54,799 bases of DNA, from IMG/VR virus record IMGVR_UViG_3300043399_000215, positions 1 through 54,799 of that record; one strand, 5' to 3'. Of this stretch, positions 22,018 to 28,663 are shown one piece after another. Positions within the stretch are counted from its first letter, which is position 1. Every line of letters begins with the position of its first letter. Origin of the DNA: a virus. The notes under the pieces are model-generated. The model was not told the DNA's origin and did no database searches. It was given only the letters and a program-made list of their open reading frames with translations. A program made the position numbers and the translations under genes.

Positions 22018-22194
22018 ATGAAGCCTTGGTGTCTGTGGTTGATAAAAAACCATCTAGGATGGTTGTTGAAAGCAATAATAGTTATGTCATATCCGGTGCA
22101 TCTACTGGCGTACTGCGAAGAAGCATGGGATGACATTTCGTATGTTCTCCGTGAAGTTTATTATGAAAAAGAATATATACAGAAAGGCTCATAA
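22018..22194 (+). CDS. Small hypothetical protein, 58 aa
   Basis: Not recognised. It begins MKPWCLWLIKNHLGWLLKAI, a Trp/Leu-rich hydrophobic helix that may associate with membrane, followed by an acidic, Tyr-rich end. AGGAGATTATTC precedes ATG. Confidence 0.6.
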   Translation: MKPWCLWLIKNHLGWLLKAIIVMSYPVHLLAYCEEAWDDISYVLREVYYEKEYIQKGS

Positions 22195-22195
22195 T

Positions 22196-22387
22196 ATGAG
22201 TTGGGGTGCATTACCTTGGTGGGTGTATGAATGCGAAAATGAGCGTTGTATTGCTATGCAGTCTTGCGCTTTTCCTGAAGAATTTTATTCGGGCACTCTG
22301 AAAACCTTACCAATGCATGTTATACTGATGCACACAGCTACATTCAGTAGCTACAAACCAAACGGTTGGAACTACGAAGGAGAATAA
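22196..22387 (+). CDS. Small hypothetical protein, 63 aa
   Basis: Not recognised. It begins MSWGALPWWVYECENERC, with four Cys. AAAGGCTCATAAT precedes the start at 22196, two bases after the preceding stop. The longer frame from 22130 overlaps that gene and is rejected. Confidence 0.55.
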   Translation: MSWGALPWWVYECENERCIAMQSCAFPEEFYSGTLKTLPMHVILMHTATFSSYKPNGWNYEGE

Positions 22388-22389
22388 AG

Positions 22390-22584
22390 TTGAATTACCA
22401 GAACTTCAATTATCACTACTCTCAAGAATTCAAATGCTTGATTCAGACAGATGCTGAAGGTAAAGTTGTGATGGCAATGTACATGCCTGCTGAAGACTTA
22501 GAGAAAGTATCTTTCCTTGCTTGGGTACAATCAGCAGAAAATAATTTTGAGAATCTTGTAAAAGATGAAGAGATTATGCTATAA
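22390..22584 (+). CDS. Small hypothetical protein, 64 aa, TTG start
   Basis: Not recognised. The sequence FKCLIQTDAEGKVVMAMYMP suggests strands, then an acidic helix. TTG at 22390 follows AAGGAGAATAAAG. The promoter for the RNA region lies inside its last codons (-10 at 22580-22585). Confidence 0.55.
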   Translation: MNYQNFNYHYSQEFKCLIQTDAEGKVVMAMYMPAEDLEKVSFLAWVQSAENNFENLVKDEEIML

Positions 22585-22585
22585 T
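22556..22585 (+). promoter_or_regulatory. Promoter for the structured RNA region
   Basis: TTGTAA (22556-22561), an 18-bp spacer ending in TATGC, and TATAAT (22580-22585). Predicted start near 22592. It sits in the end of the preceding gene, directly before the structured non-coding region. Confidence 0.65.
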
Positions 22586-22683
22586 GCGAATATAGAGGCA
22601 GTGTAGCACGCTGCAACTCAGTACTGAGATTGAGTACCAATCGGGTGCAAAGCCTGTCCAGTTGTGACTTAAGTGTATTTAGT

Positions 22684-22756
22684 CCGCGCATGGTGAAAAT
22701 GGAGATCACACAAATCTTCTAAATTTGGAGTCCTTGTTCGATTCAAGGTGTGCGGA
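22684..22756 (+). tRNA. tRNA-Arg (anticodon UCU)
   Basis: Full cloverleaf. The acceptor CCGCGCA pairs with TGTGCGG (one G-U). U8; D stem GTGA/TCAC with loop containing A14 and GG; anticodon stem CAAAT/ATTTG with loop CTTCTAA, anticodon TCT at 22718-22720; four-base variable loop; T stem CCTTG/CAAGG with loop TTCGATT. Discriminator A22756; no encoded CCA. It reads AGA codons, frequent in this A+T-rich genome. The 13 bases before it pair with the 13 bases after, so it sits inside a longer helix. Confidence 0.93.
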
Positions 22757-23000
22757 CTAAGTACATTTTAATTCAGCTTGATGGGTTGCCCTGAGTGCCT
22801 AGCACGAGGGAAGGTCTGGTAAACTACATGCCGTTGCACTCATAGTGCAGAGGGGCGGTAGACAGGCGGCAGCAACGCTGTAGTATCCTACGCAGCAGCT
22901 TGTTTACAGCGAGGCGTTTGTCTGAAAGTGCTTCTGTAATAGCACTCAAGAACTAACCTGTTGCATCGTGAGAGCAACGCCGGATTCTAGTAACCGGCAA

Positions 23001-23084
23001 CTATATTGAAATACTCTATAAAACATCGTCAAGGTTAGGGTTGCTCCAGTTCTAGGTAAAAACCTTTAGAGTATTTCAATATGG
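23001..23084 (+). repeat. 18-bp stem-loop, copy A of a shared stem
   Basis: The arms 23001-23018 and 23067-23084 pair fully (one wobble). The core TATTGAAAT/ATTTCAATA is shared with copy B, and both right arms continue into ATGGTAAAT. The loop of 48 bases holds an inner AAGGTT/AACCTT pair. Confidence 0.75.
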
Positions 23085-23149
23085 TAAATTTATCAAGATG
23101 TACTACCAGATTTATTTTAGTAGTACAGCTAAAAGTAAGTAAGATTTGT

Positions 23150-23157
23150 GTTATAAT
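23150..23157 (+). promoter_or_regulatory. Second -10 inside the RNA region
   Basis: TTTGTGTTATAATG, with TATAAT at 23152-23157 and TG-T before it. It could start a shorter RNA of about 280 nt or the mRNA for the SSB gene. Confidence 0.5.
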
Positions 23158-23343
23158 GAGTTTGTCCCGCCACGCTTGTTACTCTATATCCCTATGGAGC
23201 CAGCAGCACACTTCGGTGAACCGCACTCACAGCGGTTGGTTAAAATAGAGTAACGAGTTGCGTCGTTACCTACGGATTTCTAGCATGAGGGTCGTCGCCC
23301 GATAGTAAGAAGACTATGGAACCCAGCTTTAGGGAGTTGGGTG

Positions 23344-23434
23344 CCATATTGAAATGCACTAGATTTCTTTTATACTGTGCTGGACGTACTAAGCCACAGG
23401 CGGTATAGATTCCTTTTAGTGTATTTCAATATGG
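23344..23434 (+). repeat. 18-bp stem-loop, copy B of a shared stem
   Basis: CCATATTGAAATGCACTA (23344-23361) pairs with 23417-23434, one G-U. The loop carries an inner helix, TATAC-TGTG with CACA-(bulge)-GTATA. It ends 66 bp before the SSB start, so it may also be a processing site in the SSB leader. Confidence 0.75.
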
Positions 23435-23499
23435 TAAATCAAGTCTTGTTGGAGACTTTAATAACCAACAAATGTTTAACTCAAGAAAGGAAATTGAAT

Positions 23500-24111
23500 A
23501 TGAAAACTCTTAAAGGTACTTTGGTTTATGTAATGCTGGATAAGCCTCGTAACTGCTACGACGAAGCCAAGGGGCAAGAGTGGAAATGCGGTATTGTAGT
23601 GGATGAAGACACAGCAGATGCTTTTGCTGAAATTTACCCAAAGCAAGCTGCTAAGAAAGTTAAAATCGCAGACTTTGAAGAAACTTATAAGTGCAAGCCT
23701 CCAGAGGGAGCAGGTAAGAACGTTTATGTGATTACCTTGCGTAAGAATACAAAGTTGGCTAATGGAGAACCGGTCCCGGATAAGTACAAACCACGAGTGT
23801 TCCAGCGTAAAGGTGGTGCATTGGTTGATATTACAGCAACATCACTACCTGCTAATGGTTCAACTGGAGAAATCAGTATAGACCATTATGATGGGAAAAT
23901 GGGTGCTGTAGCTCGATTGAAGAACGTACTGGTAACTGACCTGATTGAATTTGAGCGCAGTAATTCAGCTTCTTACGAATCAGGTGACGAATTCGCAGAC
24001 GATGGTTCTGGTGACTCTGTCAAGGTTCCAGCCAAGGCTGTAGCTGCTGCAAGCAAGTCCAAGAAAGCTGTCCCTGCTTTGGATGAAGATGATGGTGATT
24101 CACCCTTCTGA
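23500..24111 (+). CDS. Single-stranded DNA-binding protein, T7 gp2.5-like
   Basis: 203 aa. An OB-fold-like beta-rich body (TLVYVMLDKPRNC, NVYVITLRKNTKL, RVFQRKGGALVDIT, GAVARLKNVLVTDLIEFER) is followed by an Ala/Lys linker and an acidic tail ending in DEDDGDSPF. An acidic tail with terminal Phe is the hallmark of T7 gp2.5 and contacts polymerase and helicase. ATG at 23500 follows AAAGGAAATTGAAT; the longer frame from 23377 starts inside hairpin B. It lies in the replication operon after the RNA region. Confidence 0.85.
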   Translation: MKTLKGTLVYVMLDKPRNCYDEAKGQEWKCGIVVDEDTADAFAEIYPKQAAKKVKIADFEETYKCKPPEGAGKNVYVITLRKNTKLANGEPVPDKYKPRVFQRKGGALVDITATSLPANGSTGEISIDHYDGKMGAVARLKNVLVTDLIEFERSNSASYESGDEFADDGSGDSVKVPAKAVAAASKSKKAVPALDEDDGDSPF

Positions 24112-24273
24112 TCTGAAAGACTAAACACTTGTTACAAACTGTCGGTACTTATTAACAAATGATGATAGTTTGTAACTGCTCACAAAGTTGCAGTATGTGG
24201 CACTTACTGATAAGTAACGAAAATTAATTACTTATTTAAAAGTGCTGCATATTGCAACAATTAGAAAGGAACT
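24112..24273 (+). repeat. Two inverted repeats in the SSB downstream region
   Basis: Non-coding, 162 bp. Stem 1: GTTACAAACT (24131-24140) with AGTTTGTAAC (24167-24176), perfect. Stem 2: the arms 24187-24205 and 24240-24258 form 19 continuous pairs, three of them G-U, around a 34-base A+T loop. No U-tract follows either, so simple termination is unlikely; RNA processing sites are possible. Confidence 0.65.
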
Positions 24274-24486
24274 ATGAATAAAACTCTTGAAGCTGTTGGT
24301 TTAATTGGTTTGATTATTATTGCTTTGGTATTACTCCTTGCTCTACCTTTTGCTAATATCTGGGCACTGAATACCTTGTTTGTTGCTCTTGCTATTCCGT
24401 ATAACTTTTGGACATGGTTGGCATCTGCTTATCTTGGTATGCAATTCTTCGGTTCTACCGTAACATCAAAATTTAATAAAGGTTAA
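24274..24486 (+). CDS. Small membrane protein, 70 aa
   Basis: Two hydrophobic segments (about 9-29 and 34-60) with few charges, and a short basic end. GAAAGGAACT precedes ATG. The function is unknown; it is between SSB and the 72-aa gene. Confidence 0.65.
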   Translation: MNKTLEAVGLIGLIIIALVLLLALPFANIWALNTLFVALAIPYNFWTWLASAYLGMQFFGSTVTSKFNKG

Positions 24487-24490
24487 TCAA

Positions 24491-24709
24491 ATGCAAGCAA
24501 AAGAATTTATCAGTAAAGCTGTAAAAATCCTGACAGAAATCGAGGGTCTGAAAGAAGTTCTGAAGGAACTCAAAGCTGATGCAAAAGAATCAGAACTTGA
24601 CGTAGCAACCCTGAGCGCAGTTGCTAACGCAATCGTTCAAGATAAGTGCGATGAGGTGATTGAGAAATCAGAAGCTGTCATTGAAGCAATTAATCTAGCA
24701 CGAAGTTGA
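24491..24709 (+). CDS. Small acidic helical protein, possibly DsbA-like, 72 aa
   Basis: All-helical with the pattern EFISKAVKILTEIEGLKEVLKELKADAKESELDVATLS, then VQDKCDEVIEKSE. This plan resembles small T4 DsbA-like double-strand DNA-binding regulators seen in many phages, but the match is by pattern only. ATG overlaps no neighbour; two terminators follow. Confidence 0.5.
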   Translation: MQAKEFISKAVKILTEIEGLKEVLKELKADAKESELDVATLSAVANAIVQDKCDEVIEKSEAVIEAINLARS

Positions 24710-24714
24710 TAGTT

Positions 24715-24727
24715 AATACTTAGTATC
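24715..24727. promoter_or_regulatory. Palindrome shared with the leader at 3723
   Basis: TAATACTTAGTAT, identical in 13 bases to the palindrome at 3723-3735 on the other arm. It may be a binding site for a common regulator, or coincidence. Confidence 0.3.
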
Positions 24728-24733
24728 AGAAAC

Positions 24734-24763
24734 AAGCCCGAGGTCACAAGCCTTGGGCTTTTT
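24734..24763 (+). terminator. Rho-independent terminator 1 of a tandem pair
   Basis: AAGCCCGAGG (24734-24743), 7-base loop, CCTTGGGCTT (24751-24760), then TTT. The stem has one wobble. Confidence 0.8.
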
Positions 24764-24769
24764 GTTTAG

Positions 24770-24804
24770 AAAGGCTTGGCTTGAATTTAGTCAAGCCTTT
24801 TTGT
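24770..24804 (+). terminator. Rho-independent terminator 2 of a tandem pair
   Basis: AAAGGCTTG (24770-24778), loop of 13, CAAGCCTTT (24792-24800), followed by TTGTTT. Nine perfect pairs. Together with terminator 1 it insulates the exonuclease gene from SSB transcription, yet no obvious promoter lies between it and the exonuclease start. Confidence 0.75.
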
Positions 24805-24817
24805 TTAGGAGGGATTT

Positions 24818-25795
24818 ATGAGTAAGAGAATATTACTGCTTGATCTTGATACTCCGTGCTTTGCAGCGGCAAGTGTAGCTGAAGAAAGAACTGTGCTGGT
24901 TACTCATGTTCCAACTGGAAAGCAAAAAGTATTTAAGAATCGTACAGAGTTTAAAGATAGATTGAAAGAGAAAGAAGCATTTAACAAGTTGAGTGAATAC
25001 TTGTTTGAGGACAAGCAAGAAGCTGAACCAGTATCTCATGCTTGTGTGATACTCAAGAACATTGTAAGTAAAATTGAAGAAGCTGTGGAATCAGATGAAA
25101 CTTGGTTCTTTATTTCAGGTAAGGACAATTTTAGAGATTCCTTACCCTTACCTACAAAATATAAATCAAGCAGAGCAGGTACAATAAGACCTTTGTTGCT
25201 TACAGATGTTAAGCAGTTTGCTATCAATAAATACAAAGCAGAGATTTGTCACTTTGACGAACCAGACGATAGAATCATCTACAGAGCCTATGAGTTAAAA
25301 GCAAAAGGTTTTACCCCTATTATTGCAACCATAGACAAAGATGCCTTGGCTTATTCTGGATTGCTTATCTACAACCAAGATAAACCAGAACAAGGTATTG
25401 TTGAAATACCTCAACTCGGTTCCTTATGGATGGATGATAAGAAGACATTGAGAGGTAATGGATTCCTTTGGTATTGCGCACAAGTCACTAAAGGCGACAT
25501 AACGGACAGTTTCAAGCCTTCTGAATTAGCCAAGGTTAAGTTCGGAGATGCTTCAGCTTACAAACTACTTAAAGATTGCAAGACAGAGCAAGAAGCCTTA
25601 CTAAAGGTTGTTCAGCAGTACAAGGAATGGTATCCTGAACCTTTTGAATACACAGCATGGGATGGTAGAGCATTTCATGATACTACATGGTTGGATGTTT
25701 ACCAGATGTACCACAGATGCTGTAGAATGAAAGCGCATGAATTCGATGGACTATATGTTGTTGAATTCGCTAAACAATACGGAGTACAACTATGA
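24818..25795 (+). CDS. 5'-3' exonuclease, T7 gp6-like (FEN family)
   Basis: 325 aa. RILLLDLDTPCF holds the first metal-binding Asp pair, DETWFFISGKDNFRDSL and LPTKYKSSRAG follow the T7 gp6 order, HFDEPDDRIIY and ATIDKDALAY carry acidic metal ligands, and TKGDITDSF is the DxxD element. This enzyme removes RNA primers and degrades host DNA in T7. GAGGGATTT precedes ATG. Coupled to the next gene by a four-base overlap. Confidence 0.82.
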   Translation: MSKRILLLDLDTPCFAAASVAEERTVLVTHVPTGKQKVFKNRTEFKDRLKEKEAFNKLSEYLFEDKQEAEPVSHACVILKNIVSKIEEAVESDETWFFISGKDNFRDSLPLPTKYKSSRAGTIRPLLLTDVKQFAINKYKAEICHFDEPDDRIIYRAYELKAKGFTPIIATIDKDALAYSGLLIYNQDKPEQGIVEIPQLGSLWMDDKKTLRGNGFLWYCAQVTKGDITDSFKPSELAKVKFGDASAYKLLKDCKTEQEALLKVVQQYKEWYPEPFEYTAWDGRAFHDTTWLDVYQMYHRCCRMKAHEFDGLYVVEFAKQYGVQL

Positions 25796-26157
25796 AACTA
25801 TACATTGCGGTCCTTGATGACTTCCCTGACTTCATGACACCTACATTGGTAGCTCATTCAATGCTCGGTGCGCACCTTCAGTTTGCTCGTGAATATATTG
25901 CAACAGAGGATTCAGATGCTTGTACTCATACACCTTGGAAAACATACCTAGATTGGCTTGAGAACTCGTTCAAGAAGTGCGTAGTTAGGGTCAGCCAAAA
26001 AGAGTTTGATAAGATTGCTGCACTACCACGTGTTTACCTTGGACATGAAAACAATACACTTGAAGGTAAGAAATCCTGTGCTGTTGTCTGTCCATACCGC
26101 GATGATGAACCATTACCTAATGTTTTGAAGTTTGCTAAACTATGGAAACCAAAATGA
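25792..26157 (+). CDS. Conserved phage hypothetical protein, 121 aa
   Basis: MKLYIAVLDDFPDFMTPTLVAHSMLGAHL, then KCVVRVSQKEFDKI, VYLGHENNTLEGKKSCAVV and NVLKFAKLWKPK. The strand-helix order recalls peptidyl-tRNA hydrolase 2 (MKLYIAV..., HS, and KSCAVV), but key residues cannot be confirmed. It lies between exonuclease and resolvase, so a nucleic-acid role is possible. The start overlaps the exonuclease stop by four bases. Confidence 0.6.
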   Translation: MKLYIAVLDDFPDFMTPTLVAHSMLGAHLQFAREYIATEDSDACTHTPWKTYLDWLENSFKKCVVRVSQKEFDKIAALPRVYLGHENNTLEGKKSCAVVCPYRDDEPLPNVLKFAKLWKPK

Positions 26158-26173
26158 AATTCACCTTCAAACT

Positions 26174-26692
26174 ATGACTATTGATCTATACACACCAGCA
26201 GACGTATCCAAAGTCAGAAACATACTCATCAAAGAACAAGATCGCAAGTGCGCTATCATTGGTGATTTCCCTAAAGATAGAACATTCGTACTAGACCATG
26301 CACACGATGACGAACAATACGTCAGGGCAGCTTTGGAACGCGAAACGAATGCCTTCCTAGGAATCATTGAGAACGCCTACAAGCGTCATTTGAGTTACTG
26401 GCTACCCATGCATCTACCTGACGTTTTAAATCGCATAGCGACCTATTTAGAGCGTTCTAGCTGTACTCCTGACACCAGATGGAGACACAACGGTTGGATT
26501 AAGAAGATTCAGACCAAGTTCAACACCCTCAAATCCTCTCAACAAGATGAACTACTTGTTGCTCTGGGGCAACAGAAAGGTAAGAACTTGGTTGAAAGAA
26601 AGAAACTTTTTCTTAAAGCAATCAAGACAAAGCAGTTTGGTTATGCTACAATACGCAGCATGATAAACAACTTGAAAGGAACTAACAAATGA
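26174..26692 (+). CDS. Recombination endonuclease VII-like resolvase
   Basis: FVLDHAHDDEQYVRAALERETNAFLG carries the His-Me finger pattern LDHxH...RxxLxxxxNxxLG of endonuclease VII, which cuts branched DNA before packaging. Only one of the expected zinc cysteines is seen (KCAIIG), so the zinc site is degenerate. ATG at 26174 is chosen; the open frame goes on to TTG 26132. A tiny frame (MKFTFKL) overlaps the start. Confidence 0.8.
   Translation: MTIDLYTPADVSKVRNILIKEQDRKCAIIGDFPKDRTFVLDHAHDDEQYVRAALERETNAFLGIIENAYKRHLSYWLPMHLPDVLNRIATYLERSSCTPDTRWRHNGWIKKIQTKFNTLKSSQQDELLVALGQQKGKNLVERKKLFLKAIKTKQFGYATIRSMINNLKGTNK
26642..26652 (+). promoter_or_regulatory. Extended -10 promoter inside the resolvase gene
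   Basis: TATGCTACAATACG, with the -10 TACAAT at 26647-26652. Upstream of the 74-aa gene. Confidence 0.4.
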
Positions 26693-26913
26693 CTGAATAC
26701 TTTTTCTCTGCTGTAGACCCAGATGGAAGCCATACAAGAACTTCTTTTGAAGCTGAAAGCTGGTTGACTGTTCTAGATAACTTTGTATTGTTCTTGCGTG
26801 GCAAAGGTTTCTATGTAAGTGACGACAGTATCGGTGTAAACGCAGCGCATCATTGCGTAGATGAAAACGAATGTTACCGCTTCACTACGTTCAACAACGA
26901 AGAGCAAGAATGA
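26689..26913 (+). CDS. Hypothetical protein, 74 aa
   Basis: Not recognised. SAVDPDGSHTRTSFEAESWLTVLDNFVLFLRGKGF suggests a small alpha/beta domain seen in phages, with two Cys near the end. GAAAGGAACTAACAA precedes ATG; four-base overlap with the resolvase. Confidence 0.65.
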   Translation: MTEYFFSAVDPDGSHTRTSFEAESWLTVLDNFVLFLRGKGFYVSDDSIGVNAAHHCVDENECYRFTTFNNEEQE

Positions 26914-26923
26914 AAATAAAACA

Positions 26924-27109
26924 ATGAAAATCAAAGTAATTAGTTGTAGCAACAAAATACTGTGGTATAGTTCTCGCATCGGAGAAGTCTTTGAAATCTG
27001 CAAGGAAGAAGAAAAGGCTTACTGGTGCCGTGAAGGTGGACAATTCAACTGCCTGAACTGGATACAGAAAACAGACGCTGAAGTTATTAAAGAAAAGGAG
27101 TTTACTTGA
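26924..27109 (+). CDS. Hypothetical protein, 61 aa
   Basis: Not recognised. MKIKVISCSNKILWYSSRIGEVFEI then AYWCREGGQFNCLNW, a compact beta-rich plan as in small SH3-like phage proteins. The start at 26924 is preferred to 26861. The ribosome binding site is weak. Four-base overlap with the next gene. Confidence 0.6.
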   Translation: MKIKVISCSNKILWYSSRIGEVFEICKEEEKAYWCREGGQFNCLNWIQKTDAEVIKEKEFT

Positions 27110-28059
27110 AATACGATAAAGATTTGATTGCAGAGATTGCAAACCTAAAGATGAAAGGGTATAAATCCCGAGCTATTGCTGCTGAACTTGGTATCAGTAA
27201 GTCAGGTGTAAACGATGCTTACAACCGATGGGTTGAAGAAGGTAAGCCTGTTCTGTACAACCCAGAAGACGTAGCTTTTAAGCAAACAAAACCTAAGATT
27301 CTTTTCATTGACGTAGAATCAGCAGCAGATATTGCAGCATCATTTGGTCGTTTCAAAGTAAACCTTAGTCAAGATAACATCATTCGTGAAGGTGGTTGGC
27401 TACTTTCAGTAGCTTGGCGATGGAATGATGAAGAGCAAGTAAATGCTTTGACTCTTACCCCTCAAGAGTCCGTTCTGATGCAAGATAGCAGGTTGCTGGC
27501 TACTATTTTTGATTTGATGGAGCAAGCTGACTTTGTTGTAGCTCATAACGCTGATCGCTTTGATATTCCTTTGATTAAAGCTCGTATGGCAATCAACGGT
27601 TTCTCTGCTCCTCGTAAAGTACGAGTAATTGATACCCTCAAGATTGCAAAGCAGATGAAGTTCAACAGCAATAAACTTGATTCCTTGGGTGTAGCACTAG
27701 GTGTAGGTCGTAAACTGACTCACAGTGGTATTCGCTTGTGGATTGATTGTCAATCAGGTGTTCAACAGGCATTGGACTCTATGCGAGATTACAACGTACA
27801 AGACGTAGAATTGCTTTACAAAGTGTATCACCAGATCAAGCACTTTGACAACAAAGCACCTAACATGGCAGCTTACTACCAAGATGACAAAGAACGTTGC
27901 CCTGTGTGTGGTTCTGAGCATGTAGAACTTACGGGTAATACAATCCTTACCAACTTGTCAAAGTTTGAAGAAGTGCATTGCACAAGCTGTGGTGCTCGTA
28001 GTCGTAAACGCACAAACTTGCTTGAAAAAGACAAACGAAAGTCTTTATTGTCTAACTAA
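27106..28059 (+). CDS. HTH and zinc-ribbon protein with RNase H-fold 3'-5' exonuclease domain
   Basis: 317 aa. N-terminus: helix-turn-helix of resolvase type (KSRAIAAELGISKSGVNDAY). Middle: DEDD exonuclease core with motif I FIDVESAADI, motif II AHNADRFDIPLIKARM and motif III RDYNVQDVELLYKVY. C-terminus: zinc ribbon CPVCGSEHVEL...CTSCG. A three-part DNA-targeted nuclease. TTG at 27106 follows AAGGAGTTTAC. The role may be DNA degradation or control of replication; the family is conserved in phages without a fixed name. Confidence 0.8.
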   Translation: MKYDKDLIAEIANLKMKGYKSRAIAAELGISKSGVNDAYNRWVEEGKPVLYNPEDVAFKQTKPKILFIDVESAADIAASFGRFKVNLSQDNIIREGGWLLSVAWRWNDEEQVNALTLTPQESVLMQDSRLLATIFDLMEQADFVVAHNADRFDIPLIKARMAINGFSAPRKVRVIDTLKIAKQMKFNSNKLDSLGVALGVGRKLTHSGIRLWIDCQSGVQQALDSMRDYNVQDVELLYKVYHQIKHFDNKAPNMAAYYQDDKERCPVCGSEHVELTGNTILTNLSKFEEVHCTSCGARSRKRTNLLEKDKRKSLLSN

Positions 28060-28072
28060 ACTGTGCTATAAT
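28045..28072 (+). promoter_or_regulatory. Promoter before the nucleotide metabolism genes
   Basis: TTATTG (28045-28050), 16-bp spacer, TATAAT (28067-28072) with TGTGC before it. Confidence 0.6.
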
Positions 28073-28099
28073 ACCTACTCAGAACAATTAACCTAAGTA

Positions 28100-28119
28100 C
28101 CCCGGACGAAAGTTCGGGG
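28100..28119 (+). other. GC-rich hairpin in the leader
   Basis: CCCCGGAC-GAAA-GTTCGGGG: an eight-pair stem with a GNRA tetraloop, followed by only ATTCTTTGTCTT, so it is a weak terminator or a stabilising 5' hairpin. It lies 28 bp after the -10. Confidence 0.55.
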
Positions 28120-28147
28120 ATTCTTTGTCTTAGAAAGGACGTAACTA

Positions 28148-28663
28148 ATGCATCAACAAAAACCTAACTTTCATGAGTTTACGGTAGAAAACTTCATGGA
28201 TAGTTGTGAAGTATTTAATTACATTGCAGGAAAGCACAATCAAGTTTCATTGAATGACATTGCAAGGCAACAGCAACTGATTGAAGAAGAGGTAATTGAA
28301 GGCTCTGATGCTGTAGTGGATAACGATGTAGTTGAAGTTCTGGATGCTTGTATGGATGTACTGGTTACAACCTTGGGGTTGCTTCAGAAGCTGGAATACC
28401 TTGGTGTGGATGTAAGCAAAGCAATGCAAAAGACAGCAGACAATAACCTAAGCAAGTATTGCAAAACAGAACAAGAAGCCTTTGACACTTCAGATATGTA
28501 CTTGGCTAAAGGTATTTCTACAAATATCAAGTACAATTCAGAATTTGATGTATTCGTAATCAAGAATTCAGACACAGGTAAGATTCTAAAGCCTATTAAC
28601 TTCGTACCTAATGACCTCAGTGATTGCGTACCGCAAGAACTTATCTTGAAAGGTTTTGAATGA
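28148..28663 (+). CDS. MazG-like nucleotide pyrophosphohydrolase
   Basis: 171 aa. QQQLIEEEVIEGSDAVVDNDVVEVLDACMDVLVTTLG has the ExxE...D(x)xxD-type spacing of all-alpha NTP pyrophosphatases (MazG, dUTPase-2). These hydrolyse NTP or dNTP to NMP and pyrophosphate and can blunt the alarmone response. The C-terminal half holds the ring-like VFVIKNSDTGKIL domain of unknown role. GAAAGGACGTAACTA precedes ATG. Confidence 0.72.
   Translation: MHQQKPNFHEFTVENFMDSCEVFNYIAGKHNQVSLNDIARQQQLIEEEVIEGSDAVVDNDVVEVLDACMDVLVTTLGLLQKLEYLGVDVSKAMQKTADNNLSKYCKTEQEAFDTSDMYLAKGISTNIKYNSEFDVFVIKNSDTGKILKPINFVPNDLSDCVPQELILKGFE

Larger units (their letters stand above)
22592..23440 (+). ncRNA. Large structured non-coding RNA region with embedded tRNA, GOLLD/ROOL-like in architecture
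   Basis: About 850 nt with no credible gene, richer in G+C than its surroundings and crowded with helices. Seen: GCAGTG/CGCTGC near 22600; the tRNA-Arg domain; TGCACT/AGTGCA near 22840; GTGCT/AGCAC near 22935; GTTGC/GCAAC near 22970; GCCGG/CCGGC near 22982; an 18-bp stem (23001-23084); TGTACTAC/GTAGTACA near 23098; a perfect 10-bp stem (23178-23187 with 23245-23254) enclosing CAC-TTCG-GTG; and a second 18-bp stem (23344-23434). Giant phage RNAs GOLLD and ROOL have such size, density and tRNA linkage. Membership is not shown. A second -10 at 23152 means it may be two transcripts. Confidence 0.55.

Noticed and set aside
22592-22670. Second tRNA upstream of tRNA-Arg
   Set aside because: Hairpins are present, but there is no TTC-type T-loop or consistent acceptor stem, so no cloverleaf.
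23377-23499. N-terminal extension of the SSB gene
   Set aside because: The longer frame starts within hairpin B, has no ribosome binding site, and the ATG at 23500 has AAAGGA and a normal protein start.
25792-26157. Assignment as peptidyl-tRNA hydrolase 2
   Set aside because: Only the first strand and the KSCAVV-like piece are similar; catalytic residues could not be confirmed.
28100-28131. Hairpin as a strong terminator
   Set aside because: The stem is good, but only broken T-tracts follow and it lies in the leader of an operon, so termination would be weak.
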